This document shows, piece by piece, positions 43,444 through 51,109 of a stretch of 64,000 bases of DNA (the stretch's first letter is position 1; the number at the start of each line of letters is the position of its first letter). The translations under genes were made by a program, and so were the position numbers. The stretch is from AC-32 sp963704005 (GTDB lineage Bacteria; Actinomycetota; Thermoleophilia; Gaiellales; Gaiellaceae). The stretch spans positions 372,001 to 436,000 of the forward strand of contig CAVPGJ010000001.1 in assembly GCA_963704005.1 (NCBI GenBank). The letters are read 5' to 3'. The notes below the pieces were generated by a model that made no database searches, was not told the DNA's origin, and worked only from the letters and a program-made list of their open reading frames with translations.

Positions 43444-44000
43444 CACGGGCCCAGCGCCTTGAAGGCGTTCCAGAACTGCGTCTTGGCCGGCGCCTCGTCG
43501 AGCGACGCGTCGATGTCCGGGACGAAGAGCGCCTGGACCGTCGGCGTGAACCGCTGCAGCGTCCCCGGCTCGGCTGCCACCGTCTCGCCCAGTGGGAACT
43601 CGAGCCCGTTCAGGAAGCCGAGCGCCTGCTCGCCCATCACGACCACGAGCTTCGGCTGGACGATGTGCAGCTCCCGCGTCAGCCACGGCCCAGCCTCCTC
43701 CTCGTCGCCGTCCGCGAACTTGAGGCAGTTCGTCCCGTAGACGGCCATCGGGTCGACCCGCAGCCGCTGCAGCGACTTGAGGATGGCCTGGCCCGCCCGC
43801 CCGTAGAAGGCGACGCCTTCCTGCACCTCGGCCGGCTGCGGCGAGTACTTCAGGAGCATCACGTCCGCGAGCGGATGGCCGGAGCCGAGCACGGGCACGC
43901 GGGCGCCTGCTGCGCGGGCGATCTCGTCCCCGAGCTCGTTCGTCTCGGAGATCGCCTTCTGCAGGTACTTCTCGAAGATCTCGTCGCTCACTACGTGCAT
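43419..44000 (-). CDS. uracil-DNA glycosylase superfamily protein
   Basis: 193 aa. RVPVLGSGHPLADVMLLKYS and VAFYGRAGQAILKSLQRLRV correspond to the UDG substrate-pocket strand and helix, YGTNCLKF to the N-x-x-K region, and KLVVVMGEQALGFLNGLEFP to the C-terminal strand. The Fe-S cysteines of family 4 are not evident, so it is a divergent member. Base-excision function is plausible but unproven. Confidence 0.75.
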   Translation of the reverse strand: MHVVSDEIFEKYLQKAISETNELGDEIARAAGARVPVLGSGHPLADVMLLKYSPQPAEVQEGVAFYGRAGQAILKSLQRLRVDPMAVYGTNCLKFADGDEEEAGPWLTRELHIVQPKLVVVMGEQALGFLNGLEFPLGETVAAEPGTLQRFTPTVQALFVPDIDASLDEAPAKTQFWNAFKALGPWWAELPPY

Positions 44001-44104
44001 TCGCTCATCGGAAAGGGAGTTGGCGCGGGACTGGGAGAGGACTCATGGGAAGGTGAGTACGCGTGGAACTGGGACGCGTAGCGTGGCACGACCCCTTTCG
44101 ACGG

Positions 44105-45838
44105 CTACCGGACTCGTTCCTTGGCCTGCGCCGCCCACTTGAGCGACTGCAGATAGAGGAGCGAGCGCGGCCGCCGCAGCACCTGGGCGGTGCGGAGGCT
44201 CTCGAGGAACTCCTCCGGTCCGTGAAAGGCGCGCATCCTGAGTCCGCCGGTGCCGACGCCCTGGAGCACGTGCGCGTCGGACCCGGCGCCCATCGTCAGG
44301 CCGTACTTGCGCGCGAAGCGCAGCGCCTCGTCGTTGTAGGCCTCGAACAGGAGGCGCGCGTTGTAGACCTCGAGCACGTCGAGCTCCTCGAGATGGCGGT
44401 GCAGCGTCGCCGGGTCGGGGATCGCGTGCAGCCGGTCGAAGGGGTGGGGGAGGTAGGCGATCCCGCCCTGGTCGTGGATCGCGGCGATCGTCTCGCCGAA
44501 CGAGAGCCCGCGCGGGATCTCCTCGGAGAGGAAGAGGCCGATCACCTCGCCCTGGCCGTCGGTCTTCACCTCCTCGCCGGGGATCACGATCAGCTCGCGG
44601 CCGCGCGCCGCCTTGACCGCCTCGAGCGCGCCGCCGAAGACGTTGTGGTCGGTGACCGCGATCGCGCCGAGCCCAAGCGCCTCGGCGTGGTCGAGCAGTT
44701 CCTCGACCGGGATCTGGCAGTCGTGCGACCAGTTCGTGTGCAGGTGCAGGTCGGCGTGGATCCAGCCGCGCTCGTCCGGGATCGCACGCCCCGGCCGGCC
44801 CTCGCGCCGCCTCGTCGCCAGGCCTCGGTAGACCTCGTCGATCTCGCCGGCGAGCGCCGCGAAGCTCTGTCCCTCGGCCACTGCGCGCGCCCGCTCGCCG
44901 GAGCGCTTGCGGTAGGCCTCGTCCTCGGCCAGCCGTGCGATCTCGGCCGCGGCCAGCTCGGGCTGCTCGCGCACTCCCGGTGGCGAGACGACCGCCGCGC
45001 CGGCGGCCGCGGCCTCGAGCGAGACGCGGTCGAGGCCTTCGAAGGCCGGCACGAACACCGAGGCCTCGTTCAGCAGCGGGGCGCGTCCGGCGCTTTCGCG
45101 CAGCGTGCGGACCCGCGCGCGCCCACGCAGCGCGCGAGGGATCGTCGGGCGGCCCGACAGCGGCTTCGTCCGCAGCAGGACGAGCTCCCAGCCGGGGAGG
45201 CCGCGCAGCGCCCGCGTCACCGACCGGGCGAGCGCGCGCTCGGTCGGCCGCCACTCGTAGACGATGAGGCGCCGCTTGCGGCGCGGGTGGAAGAGCTGCG
45301 GGTCGACGCCGACCGGCACGACTCGATAGTCGCCGGGCAACCGCTCGGCCGCCGCCTCGGCGGTCTCCTCGGAGGTTGCGAGCAGCGCGTCGAGCCGCCC
45401 GAGCAGGCGCTCGCGCTGGGCGCGGCCGGGCGGGTAGCCGAGCCGCTCGGGCGAGAGGAAGGTCGCGACCGCGAAGGCGCGGGCGTCGCGCAGCGCCAGG
45501 TAGGAAAGGCTCGGCAGGCCGGGCTCGAAGCCGTGGACGACGTCGTAGCCGCCGCGGGCGAGTGCCAGCGAGAGGTTCGCGCGCACGCCGACCGGCACGC
45601 CGATCCGGCTGCGGCGGGAGACGGGCACCGCCGGCCCGAGCGCGATCACCTCGGCCCCGTCGCCGTCGAGCAGCGCGCGGCGGCCCGCGAGCAGGTCGGC
45701 CGCCCGCGTCGACGGCGCAAGCACGGTGACCGAGTGGCCGAGAATGCGTAGCTCGGCCGCGAGCCCCGCCACGTGCTCGTTGACGTCGTGGGGCCGCGAC
45801 CAGGCAAACGGCGTGACCAGGCAGACGCGCAGGCCCAT
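44105..45838 (-). CDS. GT4 glycosyltransferase fused to PHP phosphoesterase
   Basis: 577 aa, two enzymes in one chain. Residues 1 to about 345 form a GT-B fold (start MGLRVCLVTPFAWSRPHDVN, FHPRRKRRLIVYEW, acceptor/donor domain EASVFVPAFEGLDRVSLEAA). Residues about 358-577 form a PHP metal hydrolase with all its clusters: HADLHLHTNWSHD, VTDHNVFGG, PGEEVKTDGQG, LPHPFDRLHA and MGAGSDAHV. Neighbouring inositol-phosphate and phosphoinositol genes suggest synthesis or trimming of a glycosylated inositol lipid or thiol; this is inference. ATG 45838 lies 8 nt after a TAGACT box. Confidence 0.85.
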   Translation of the reverse strand: MGLRVCLVTPFAWSRPHDVNEHVAGLAAELRILGHSVTVLAPSTRAADLLAGRRALLDGDGAEVIALGPAVPVSRRSRIGVPVGVRANLSLALARGGYDVVHGFEPGLPSLSYLALRDARAFAVATFLSPERLGYPPGRAQRERLLGRLDALLATSEETAEAAAERLPGDYRVVPVGVDPQLFHPRRKRRLIVYEWRPTERALARSVTRALRGLPGWELVLLRTKPLSGRPTIPRALRGRARVRTLRESAGRAPLLNEASVFVPAFEGLDRVSLEAAAAGAAVVSPPGVREQPELAAAEIARLAEDEAYRKRSGERARAVAEGQSFAALAGEIDEVYRGLATRRREGRPGRAIPDERGWIHADLHLHTNWSHDCQIPVEELLDHAEALGLGAIAVTDHNVFGGALEAVKAARGRELIVIPGEEVKTDGQGEVIGLFLSEEIPRGLSFGETIAAIHDQGGIAYLPHPFDRLHAIPDPATLHRHLEELDVLEVYNARLLFEAYNDEALRFARKYGLTMGAGSDAHVLQGVGTGGLRMRAFHGPEEFLESLRTAQVLRRPRSLLYLQSLKWAAQAKERVR

Positions 45839-45870
45839 CGGCTCCGAGTCTAGCCGCGTGCAGCGAGAAG

Positions 45871-45910
45871 CCCCAAGGGCGCATGCTCTCGTAGAGCAGC
45901 GCCCCTGGGG
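45871..45910. terminator. long hairpin after the RHH-Ino1 gene
   Basis: An almost perfect 18-bp stem (CCCCAAGGGCGC and TGCTCT paired with AGAGCA and GCGCCCCTGGGG, loop about 3-4 nt, one bulge) starts 9 nt beyond the ino1 stop (minus strand). There is no T run, so it may be a strong pause, an RNA-stabilising end or a factor-dependent terminator. Confidence 0.6.
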
Positions 45911-45919
45911 TCTCTGGCG

Positions 45920-47374
45920 CTAAGCCTTCGCGGTCTCCTTCGCGCGGGTCCGCGCGTGCTTGCGGATGAAGTCCTCGGTCCGGTCGCGCGCCTCGTCGTC
46001 CGGGTACTGCTTGGGCGGCGACTTCATCAGGTAGGAGCTCGGCCCGCCGAGGGTGCCGGAGACGCCCTTGTTCAGGGCCAGCTTCGCAATTCGGACGGCG
46101 TCGATCACGACCCCGGCCGAGTTGGGCGAGTCCCAGACCTCGATCTTCAGCTCCGCGTTCAGCGGCACGTCGCCGAAGGCCGTGCCCTCGAGGCGGATGT
46201 ACGCCCACTTGCGGTCCTCGAGCCACGGAACGTGGTCGGAGGGGCCGACGTGGATGTTCTTGTCCTCCATCTCGTAGGGCAGCGTGGACTTGATCGAGTA
46301 GGTCTTCGAGATCTTCTTCGACTCGAGCCGCTCCCGCTCCAGCATGTTCAGGAAGTCGGAGTTGCCGCCGAAGTTGAGCTGGAAGGTGCGGTCGACGCGG
46401 ACGCCGCGGTCCTTGAAGATGTTCATCAGGACGCGGTGCGTGATCGTGGCCCCGACCTGCGACTTGATGTCGTCGCCGATGATCGGCAGGCCCTTCTCCT
46501 CGAAGCGCCGCTGCCAGTAGCTCTCGCGCGCGATGAAGATCGGCATGCAGTTCACCATCGCGCAGCCCGCGTTCAGGATCTGCTCCGCGTACCACTTGGT
46601 CGCCTCCTCGGAGCCGACCGGGAGGTAGTTGACGACCACGTCGGTGCCCGTCTCCTTGAGGATCCCGACCACGTCGTCGGTCTCGCCCGGAGCCTTGGTC
46701 ACGATCTCCGAGAGATACTTGCCGAGGCCGTCGTGGGTCATGCCGCGGTGGACGGTGATCCCGGTCTTGGGCACGTCCGAGAACTTGATCGTGTTGTTCG
46801 GGTGCGCCCAGATCGCCTCCGAGAGGTCCTTGCCGACCTTGTCGGTGGTCACGTCGAAGGCGGCCGTGAACTCGATGTCGCTGATGTGGTATCCGCCGAG
46901 GTCGACGTGCATCAGGCCCGGGACGAAGGTGCCGGGCTCGGCGTCCTTGTAGTACTCGACGCCCTGCACGAGCGAGCTCGCGCAGTTGCCGACGCCGATG
47001 ATCGCGACGCGGACCTTCTCGTCCGAGCGCCGCGCTTTGCCGTTCTTGCCGTTGCTGGAAGCCATGGGTTCCTTTCCGAGCCGCTCCGTGAGCGTCTCGA
47101 CGATCAGGTCGTTGACCTTGCGCTTGCGCTGTGCCGCGCGCGCGGCGAGCGTGTCCTTCAGCTCCGCCGGCATCCTCAGGAGCACGGAGCCGCTGCGCCC
47201 CGGTGAGCGGCCCGGCCTGCCGCTCGGGTCGAACGGGACGGCGAAGCGGGAGGCGAGGATCCCGACCGCCACGTCGTTGAGGCTGCGCCCCGAACGGCGA
47301 ACCTCATCGGAGAGGAGCCGCTTGAGCGCGTCCGGCATCCGGACGAGGACGTTCTTGCGCGTAGGTGCTAGCAC
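45920..47374 (-). CDS. ino1: inositol-3-phosphate synthase with two N-terminal ribbon-helix-helix domains
   Basis: 484 aa. Residues about 7-48 (NVLVRMPDALKRLLSDEVRR, then SGRSLNDVAVGILASRF) and 62-100 (SVLLRMPAELKDTLAARAAQ, then RKRKVNDLIVETLTERLG) are two CopG/Arc-type RHH DNA-binding units. From Met 104 the actinobacterial Ino1 enzyme follows: VRVAIIGVGNCASSLVQGVE (NAD site), VNYLPVGSEEATKWYAEQIL, GDDIKSQVGATITHRVLMNI, LNFGGNSDFLNM. It makes inositol-3-phosphate from glucose-6-phosphate. AAAGGA lies 6 nt before the ATG at 47065, so free Ino1 (381 aa) could also be made. A lost stop through an assembly error cannot be excluded. Confidence 0.88.
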   Translation of the reverse strand: MLAPTRKNVLVRMPDALKRLLSDEVRRSGRSLNDVAVGILASRFAVPFDPSGRPGRSPGRSGSVLLRMPAELKDTLAARAAQRKRKVNDLIVETLTERLGKEPMASSNGKNGKARRSDEKVRVAIIGVGNCASSLVQGVEYYKDAEPGTFVPGLMHVDLGGYHISDIEFTAAFDVTTDKVGKDLSEAIWAHPNNTIKFSDVPKTGITVHRGMTHDGLGKYLSEIVTKAPGETDDVVGILKETGTDVVVNYLPVGSEEATKWYAEQILNAGCAMVNCMPIFIARESYWQRRFEEKGLPIIGDDIKSQVGATITHRVLMNIFKDRGVRVDRTFQLNFGGNSDFLNMLERERLESKKISKTYSIKSTLPYEMEDKNIHVGPSDHVPWLEDRKWAYIRLEGTAFGDVPLNAELKIEVWDSPNSAGVVIDAVRIAKLALNKGVSGTLGGPSSYLMKSPPKQYPDDEARDRTEDFIRKHARTRAKETAKA

Positions 47375-47387
47375 AGAAGTGCTAGCA
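47366..47387. promoter_or_regulatory. doubled TGCTAGCA palindrome at the ino1 start
   Basis: TGCTAGCA occurs at 47366-47373 and 47380-47387, 14 bp centre to centre. The first overlaps the GTG start (GTG CTA GCA). Paired short palindromes are the usual targets of RHH dimers, so they are the best candidate operator for the RHH part of this same protein. Confidence 0.6.
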
Positions 47388-47403
47388 GCGTATCAGGTCG
47401 GCT

Positions 47404-47559
47404 TTACGCCGGGCGCTTGGCGATGCCCTTGCGCTCGAGCTCGGCCCAGCCCTGATCGACGAGTTCGTAGAGCCGCTGCAGGTTCGCCTTCGAGCGGCGC
47501 TCCCATTCCGCGAACTCCGCTTGCTCCTCAGGTGTCCTCTTCCGCCGCTTCTTCTTCAT
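47404..47559 (-). CDS. small basic protein, pair A second gene (MKKKRRKRTPEE family)
   Basis: 51 aa: MKKKRRKRTPEEQAEFAEWE then RRSKANLQRLYELVDQGWAE and LERKGIAKRPA. Basic N-terminus and helical body. ATG 47559 has GGAGG 5 nt upstream, located inside the preceding gene. It is homologous in its first 12 residues and in genetic layout to the protein at 58449-58634. The first 32 bp overlap the upstream small gene in another frame. Confidence 0.65.
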   Translation of the reverse strand: MKKKRRKRTPEEQAEFAEWERRSKANLQRLYELVDQGWAELERKGIAKRPA

Positions 47560-47653
47560 CGTCGCCTCCGAGTAGCCGCCGGATCTCTTCCAGCTCTGCA
47601 CGTTGATCGCCCAGCAACATCATGATAGTGAGCACTTCTTCCCGGTAGGTCAC
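47528..47653 (-). CDS. small acidic protein, pair A first gene
   Basis: 41 aa from GTG 47653: MTYREEVLTIMMLLGDQRAE then LEEIRRLLGGDDEEEAAEED-T. Shorter starts exist (GTG 47635, ATG 47623). The acidic C-terminus LLGGDDEEEAAEEDT aligns with LLGDDGEEATDT of the 58334-58474 protein, and REE-x-VL and the ML-L region also align. It ends inside the following gene, which it overlaps by 32 bp in a different frame. Confidence 0.55.
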   Translation of the reverse strand: MTYREEVLTIMMLLGDQRAELEEIRRLLGGDDEEEAAEEDT

Positions 47654-47710
47654 GGGCTCGTCTGGCACCTCGCGATCGTGCCCGCGCCGCGGTCCAGCTG
47701 CAAGATGTCT

Positions 47711-48346
47711 CTACGGGCGCTGGCGCAACTGGGCTCGGACGCTAAGCACGCGCTGCAGCACCGTCAGCCACGCGGTTGCGGCCAGGAAGTAGATCACCCA
47801 CTGCAGGCCGCCCCAGGGAGCGAAGACCAGCGCGGCGGTGATCACGACCACCCGCTCGGCGCGGCTGCCGAGGCCGACGTCCCCCTTCAGCCCGAGCAGC
47901 TCCGCCTTGGCCCGGGCGTAGGAGACGAGGAACGAACCGGCCATCGCGGCGATCGTGAACGCGATCGCGACGTCGTTGCCCTCGCGCGCGAATACGAGCG
48001 CGATCGCCGTCAGCATGAAGCCCTCGCTGACGCGGTCGGAGATCGAGTCGAGGAACGCGCCGAACGGCGTCGCCTTGCCACCGTGCCGAGCGAGCGCCCC
48101 GTCGAGGACGTCGAGGATCGAGCCGGTCACGAACAGGACGGCGGCGCTCCAGTAGAGCAGCCATGGTCGGTGGTACGCGAAGTAGACGACCACGGAGGCG
48201 GCGATACAGAGGCTGATCCCGCCGATCGTGAGCGCGTTCGGGGTCACGCGCGTGCGCGCGAGGCCCGTGATCCAGCGAGTGGCCAGCCGGCGCGTGCCGT
48301 CCGTGTACCCCCGTTTGACCGCGGCGAGGCCGCCGGTGCTTCTCAA
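47711..48346 (-). CDS. CDP-alcohol phosphatidyltransferase (phosphatidylinositol-phosphate synthase-like)
   Basis: 211 aa, about six helices. The catalytic signature DxxDGxxARxxxxxxxxGxxxDxxxD is intact: DVLDGALARHGG followed by FGAFLDSISDR. In actinobacteria the homologue condenses CDP-diacylglycerol with inositol-3-phosphate, the product of the neighbouring Ino1, which supports that assignment over phosphatidylglycerol-phosphate synthase. The start codon region is not sharply defined (48346). Confidence 0.85.
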   Translation of the reverse strand: MRSTGGLAAVKRGYTDGTRRLATRWITGLARTRVTPNALTIGGISLCIAASVVVYFAYHRPWLLYWSAAVLFVTGSILDVLDGALARHGGKATPFGAFLDSISDRVSEGFMLTAIALVFAREGNDVAIAFTIAAMAGSFLVSYARAKAELLGLKGDVGLGSRAERVVVITAALVFAPWGGLQWVIYFLAATAWLTVLQRVLSVRAQLRQRP

Positions 48347-48355
48347 GGTGCCAGA

Positions 48356-48426
48356 GGCGTCGCTTGTGACGCCGTCGTCAGGACGTGCGGGCTTGGCCCG
48401 TGCGTCCGTCTGAAACGACCGGTCGA
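48356..48426 (+). repeat. REP-like double-hairpin element, copy C
   Basis: GGCGTCGC-TT-GTGACGCC, GGACGTGCGGGC-TTG-GCCCGTGCGTCC, tail GTCTGAAACGACCGGTCGA. It lies between the phosphatidyltransferase and the PAP2 protein. Confidence 0.7.
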
Positions 48427-48454
48427 CCCGCTTGTGGTCATTGCGAAACCGTCT

Positions 48455-49207
48455 CTAAGCCGTCGCCGGGCGGCGGCGGCGGGCCCAGAGCGGGAGGCCG
48501 TAGACGATCGCGATCGCGATCGCGGCGACGAGAATCCCGGCGAGGACGTCGAGGGCGAAGTGGTTGCCGGTGCCCATGACGCTGAACCAGACCCAGGCCG
48601 GCCAGACGAGCCAGAAGATCTTGAGCACGCGGTTTCGGCAGACCGAGAAGAGCACGAGCCCGACGATCAGCGCGTCGGCGGCATGCAGGCTCGGCATCGC
48701 CGCGTACGGGTTCGCCGCGAGCTGCACGAGGCCGCTGCCGTGGTTGAGCCCGCCGAAGTCGCCGAGCGTGTCGGCGAAGCCGAGGTCCGGGAACATCCGC
48801 GGCGGCGCCGTCGGCAGCAGCACGTAACCGACCAGGCCGATCACATTCGCGAGCAGGATCGTGTTCCGGAAGCGGACGAAGGCCTCGTGGCGCCGGAGGT
48901 AGACCCAGAGCAGCGCCAGGCCGACGACGGTGAACTCCGAGTTCCAGTACGTCCAGGCGGCGAGGTCCGCGAGGAACTGCGACCCGTCGACGACCCGCTG
49001 GAGCGTCAGCTCGATCAGCGCGTGCGTGTGCCGCTCGATCCCGATCACGTGCAGCCCGTTCTGGAAGGCGCGCGGCGGGTTGCGGTCGGCCAGGCCGCGA
49101 GCGAGCTGGTACGCGGCGAGGAAGCCGAACCAGATCGCAAGCTGGCGCCCGAGGTCGGCCCACCCTCGGGGCAGGTAACGGCGGCCGGCTGCGACGAGAG
49201 CGCTCAA
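48455..49207 (-). CDS. PAP2-family membrane phosphatase/transferase, Aur1-like
   Basis: 250 aa, about six helices. PAP2 motifs: PYAAMPSLHAADALIVG (catalytic His in SLH) and GTGNHFALDVLAGI (second His, Asp), with PTAPPRMFPD upstream as in inositol-phosphorylceramide synthases. In the phosphoinositide locus it may move or remove an inositol-phosphate headgroup. Plain lipid-phosphate phosphatase activity is the alternative. TTG start 49207. Confidence 0.82.
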   Translation of the reverse strand: MSALVAAGRRYLPRGWADLGRQLAIWFGFLAAYQLARGLADRNPPRAFQNGLHVIGIERHTHALIELTLQRVVDGSQFLADLAAWTYWNSEFTVVGLALLWVYLRRHEAFVRFRNTILLANVIGLVGYVLLPTAPPRMFPDLGFADTLGDFGGLNHGSGLVQLAANPYAAMPSLHAADALIVGLVLFSVCRNRVLKIFWLVWPAWVWFSVMGTGNHFALDVLAGILVAAIAIAIVYGLPLWARRRRPATA

Positions 49208-49256
49208 AGGAACTTGACGATTCTAACGCCCCCGTCAGAGGGCTTCTTCCCGGCGG

Positions 49257-50246
49257 TCAGCCGCCGATTTGGCTCATCGAGCGGAGGCCCGCACAAACCC
49301 AGGCTCGTTGATCTTGTGCTTGAGCTCCTTGTGGCGGACGGCGAAGCGGAGCAGGCGCTCGAGCTCGCCGTCGGAGGCGCCCTCGCGCAGCGGCGTCTTC
49401 AGGTCCCACTCGCGCCGCGAGAAGAGGCAGGTGCGGAGCTGGCCGTCGGCGGTCAGGCGGATGCGGTCGCAGCTCGAGCAGAACGGCTCGGAGACCGGGT
49501 TGACGAAGCCGATCTCGCCCGCGCCGTCGGCGAAGCGGAAGCGCTGCGCCGTGGACGAGGGCTTGGCGGCGATCGGCTCGAGCGGCCAGCGCTCCTCGAT
49601 CAGCGCCCGGATCTCGGCGCCGGTCAGCACGTCGTCGCCGCGCCACGACTCGTCCGCGTCGAGCGGCATGAACTCGATGAAGCGGACGACGTAGGGCTTG
49701 CGCCGGGCCAGCTCGGCCAGCGCCGGCACCTCGACCTCGGTGAAGCCGCGCATCGCGACGCAGTTGACCTTGATCGGCCGCAGCTCCGGGTGGCGCTCGG
49801 CCTCCTCGAGCCCGGCGAGCACGCGGTCGAGCGCGTCGCGGCGGGTGATCTCGGCGAAGCGCACATGCGAGAGCGAGTCGAGCGAGACATTCAGCCGCCG
49901 CAGGCCCGCCTCGACGAGCGGCCCCGCGAGCCGGTCGAGGAGGATCCCGTTGGTCGTCAGCGAGAGGTCCTCGACGCCCGGCGTGCTCGGCCAGCAGCCG
50001 CACCAGCACCGGCAGGTCGCGCCGGACGAGCGGCTCGCCGCCGGTCAGGCGCACCTCGTCCACGCCCATCGCCGCGAGCACGCGCACGAGGCGCGCTAGC
50101 TCCTCGAAGCTGAGCAGCTCGTCCCGCTCGAGCCACTCCAGGCCCTCGGCCGGCATGCAGTAGCGGCAGCGGAAGTTGCAGCGGTCGGTGACCGAGACCC
50201 GCACGCTGCGGATCTCGCGGTCCCATCCGTCCACGAGCGGATTCAC
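49257..50246 (-). CDS. moaA: GTP 3',8-cyclase MoaA, two frame breaks
   Basis: Radical-SAM enzyme for the first step of molybdenum cofactor synthesis. The N-terminal SAM cluster is SVTDRCNFRCRYCMPAEG, then DEVRLTGGEPLVRRDLP. The second Fe-S cluster is FCSSCDRIRLTADGQLRTCL and the essential C-terminal Gly-Gly is RSMSQIGG. The middle runs in one frame (49274-49864) and the two ends in another. Breaks lie near 49980 and 49285. Removing them gives a normal 330-aa enzyme, so a sequence error is likely. Coupled to the ATP-grasp gene. Confidence 0.88.
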   Translation of the reverse strand: MNPLVDGWDREIRSVRVSVTDRCNFRCRYCMPAEGLEWLERDELLSFEELARLVRVLAAMGVDEVRLTGGEPLVRRDLPVLVRLLAEHAGRRGPLADDQRDPPRPARGAARRGGPAAAECLARLALACALRRDHPPRRARPRARRARGGRAPPGAAADQGQLRRDARLHRGRGAGAGRAGPAQALRRPLHRVHAARRGRVVARRRRADRRRDPGADRGALAARADRRQALVHGAALPLRRRRGRDRLRQPGLRAVLLELRPHPPDRRRPAPHLPLLAARVGPEDAAARGRLRRRARAPAPLRRPPQGAQAQDQRAWVCAGLRSMSQIGG

Positions 50247-51082
50247 GATGCGCAGGCTACCGCGATCAGCTCCGCGAGACGCTCGGCCGAGCCTTCGCCG
50301 TAGAGGAGGTAGAGGGAGGGCTCCGCCAGCTCGAGCTCGAGCACGAGCGGCTCCGGGTCGTGGACGAGGTCCACGCGCGCGTAGAGAAGGTCCTCGAATG
50401 GAGCCGCGACAAGCGCCGCCTCGGCCACTCGCAGGTCGGCCGTTGACGGCTCCGCCGGCTCGACGGCCTCCTCGAGATAGAGCTCGGGGGCGTGCGGGGT
50501 GCCCTGCCGCAGGGAGACGCGCTTCCGGACGGCGTGCGAGTAGCGCCCGCCGAGGTAGACGAGCGCAATCTCGCCGGCGCGCTCGACACCGTCCAGGTGC
50601 GGCTGCACCATCGCCGCACGCCCGTCAGCGTGGAGCGCCTCGAGGTGCGCCGCCGCCGCGGGCGCCTCCTCCGGCTCGTAGCGGGCCGAGGCGCGGCCCC
50701 CGGCCGAGAACACCGGCTTGACGACGAAGCGCCCGGCCGGCGCCTCGAACGCCTCGCCCGGCTCGAGGAAGAGCGTCGGCACCACAGGCACGCCTACCGC
50801 CTCGAGCTCGCCGACGTAGCGCTTGTCCGTGCTCCAGCGGAGGACCGGGAGCGCGTTGAGGACCCGCGGCAGCCCGGCCGCCCACTCCAGGAAGTCGTCC
50901 CGCCGCTCGGCGTAGTCCCACGTTGAGCGCACGACGACCAGGTCGAAGCGCTCCCACTCGACCTCCGCGTCCCACACGGCCGGGACGCCTTCGACGCCTC
51001 GCGCCGCCAGCGCGGCCAGCAGGGCAGGCCCGTCCTCGTCGAGGTCGGGCACCTCCGCGCAGGTCGCAAGGCCCACTTGCAT
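50243..51082 (-). CDS. ATP-grasp protein (RimK/glutathione-synthase-like)
   Basis: 279 aa from ATG 51082. ATP-grasp features: RFVVKPVFSAGGRAS (ATP lysine and glycine loop), MVQPHLDGVERAGEIALVYL and a metal-binding end DLVHDPEPLVLELELAEPSL. VVRSTWDYAERRDDFLEWA is typical of a small actinobacterial subfamily. It should join a carboxylate to an amine or thiol with ATP. Substrate unknown. Minus-strand TAGCAT lies 5 nt before the ATG. Its stop overlaps the moaA start. Confidence 0.8.
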   Translation of the reverse strand: MQVGLATCAEVPDLDEDGPALLAALAARGVEGVPAVWDAEVEWERFDLVVVRSTWDYAERRDDFLEWAAGLPRVLNALPVLRWSTDKRYVGELEAVGVPVVPTLFLEPGEAFEAPAGRFVVKPVFSAGGRASARYEPEEAPAAAAHLEALHADGRAAMVQPHLDGVERAGEIALVYLGGRYSHAVRKRVSLRQGTPHAPELYLEEAVEPAEPSTADLRVAEAALVAAPFEDLLYARVDLVHDPEPLVLELELAEPSLYLLYGEGSAERLAELIAVACAS

Positions 51083-51109
51083 ACCGCATGCTAGTGCGGG
51101 ATGATCTGC

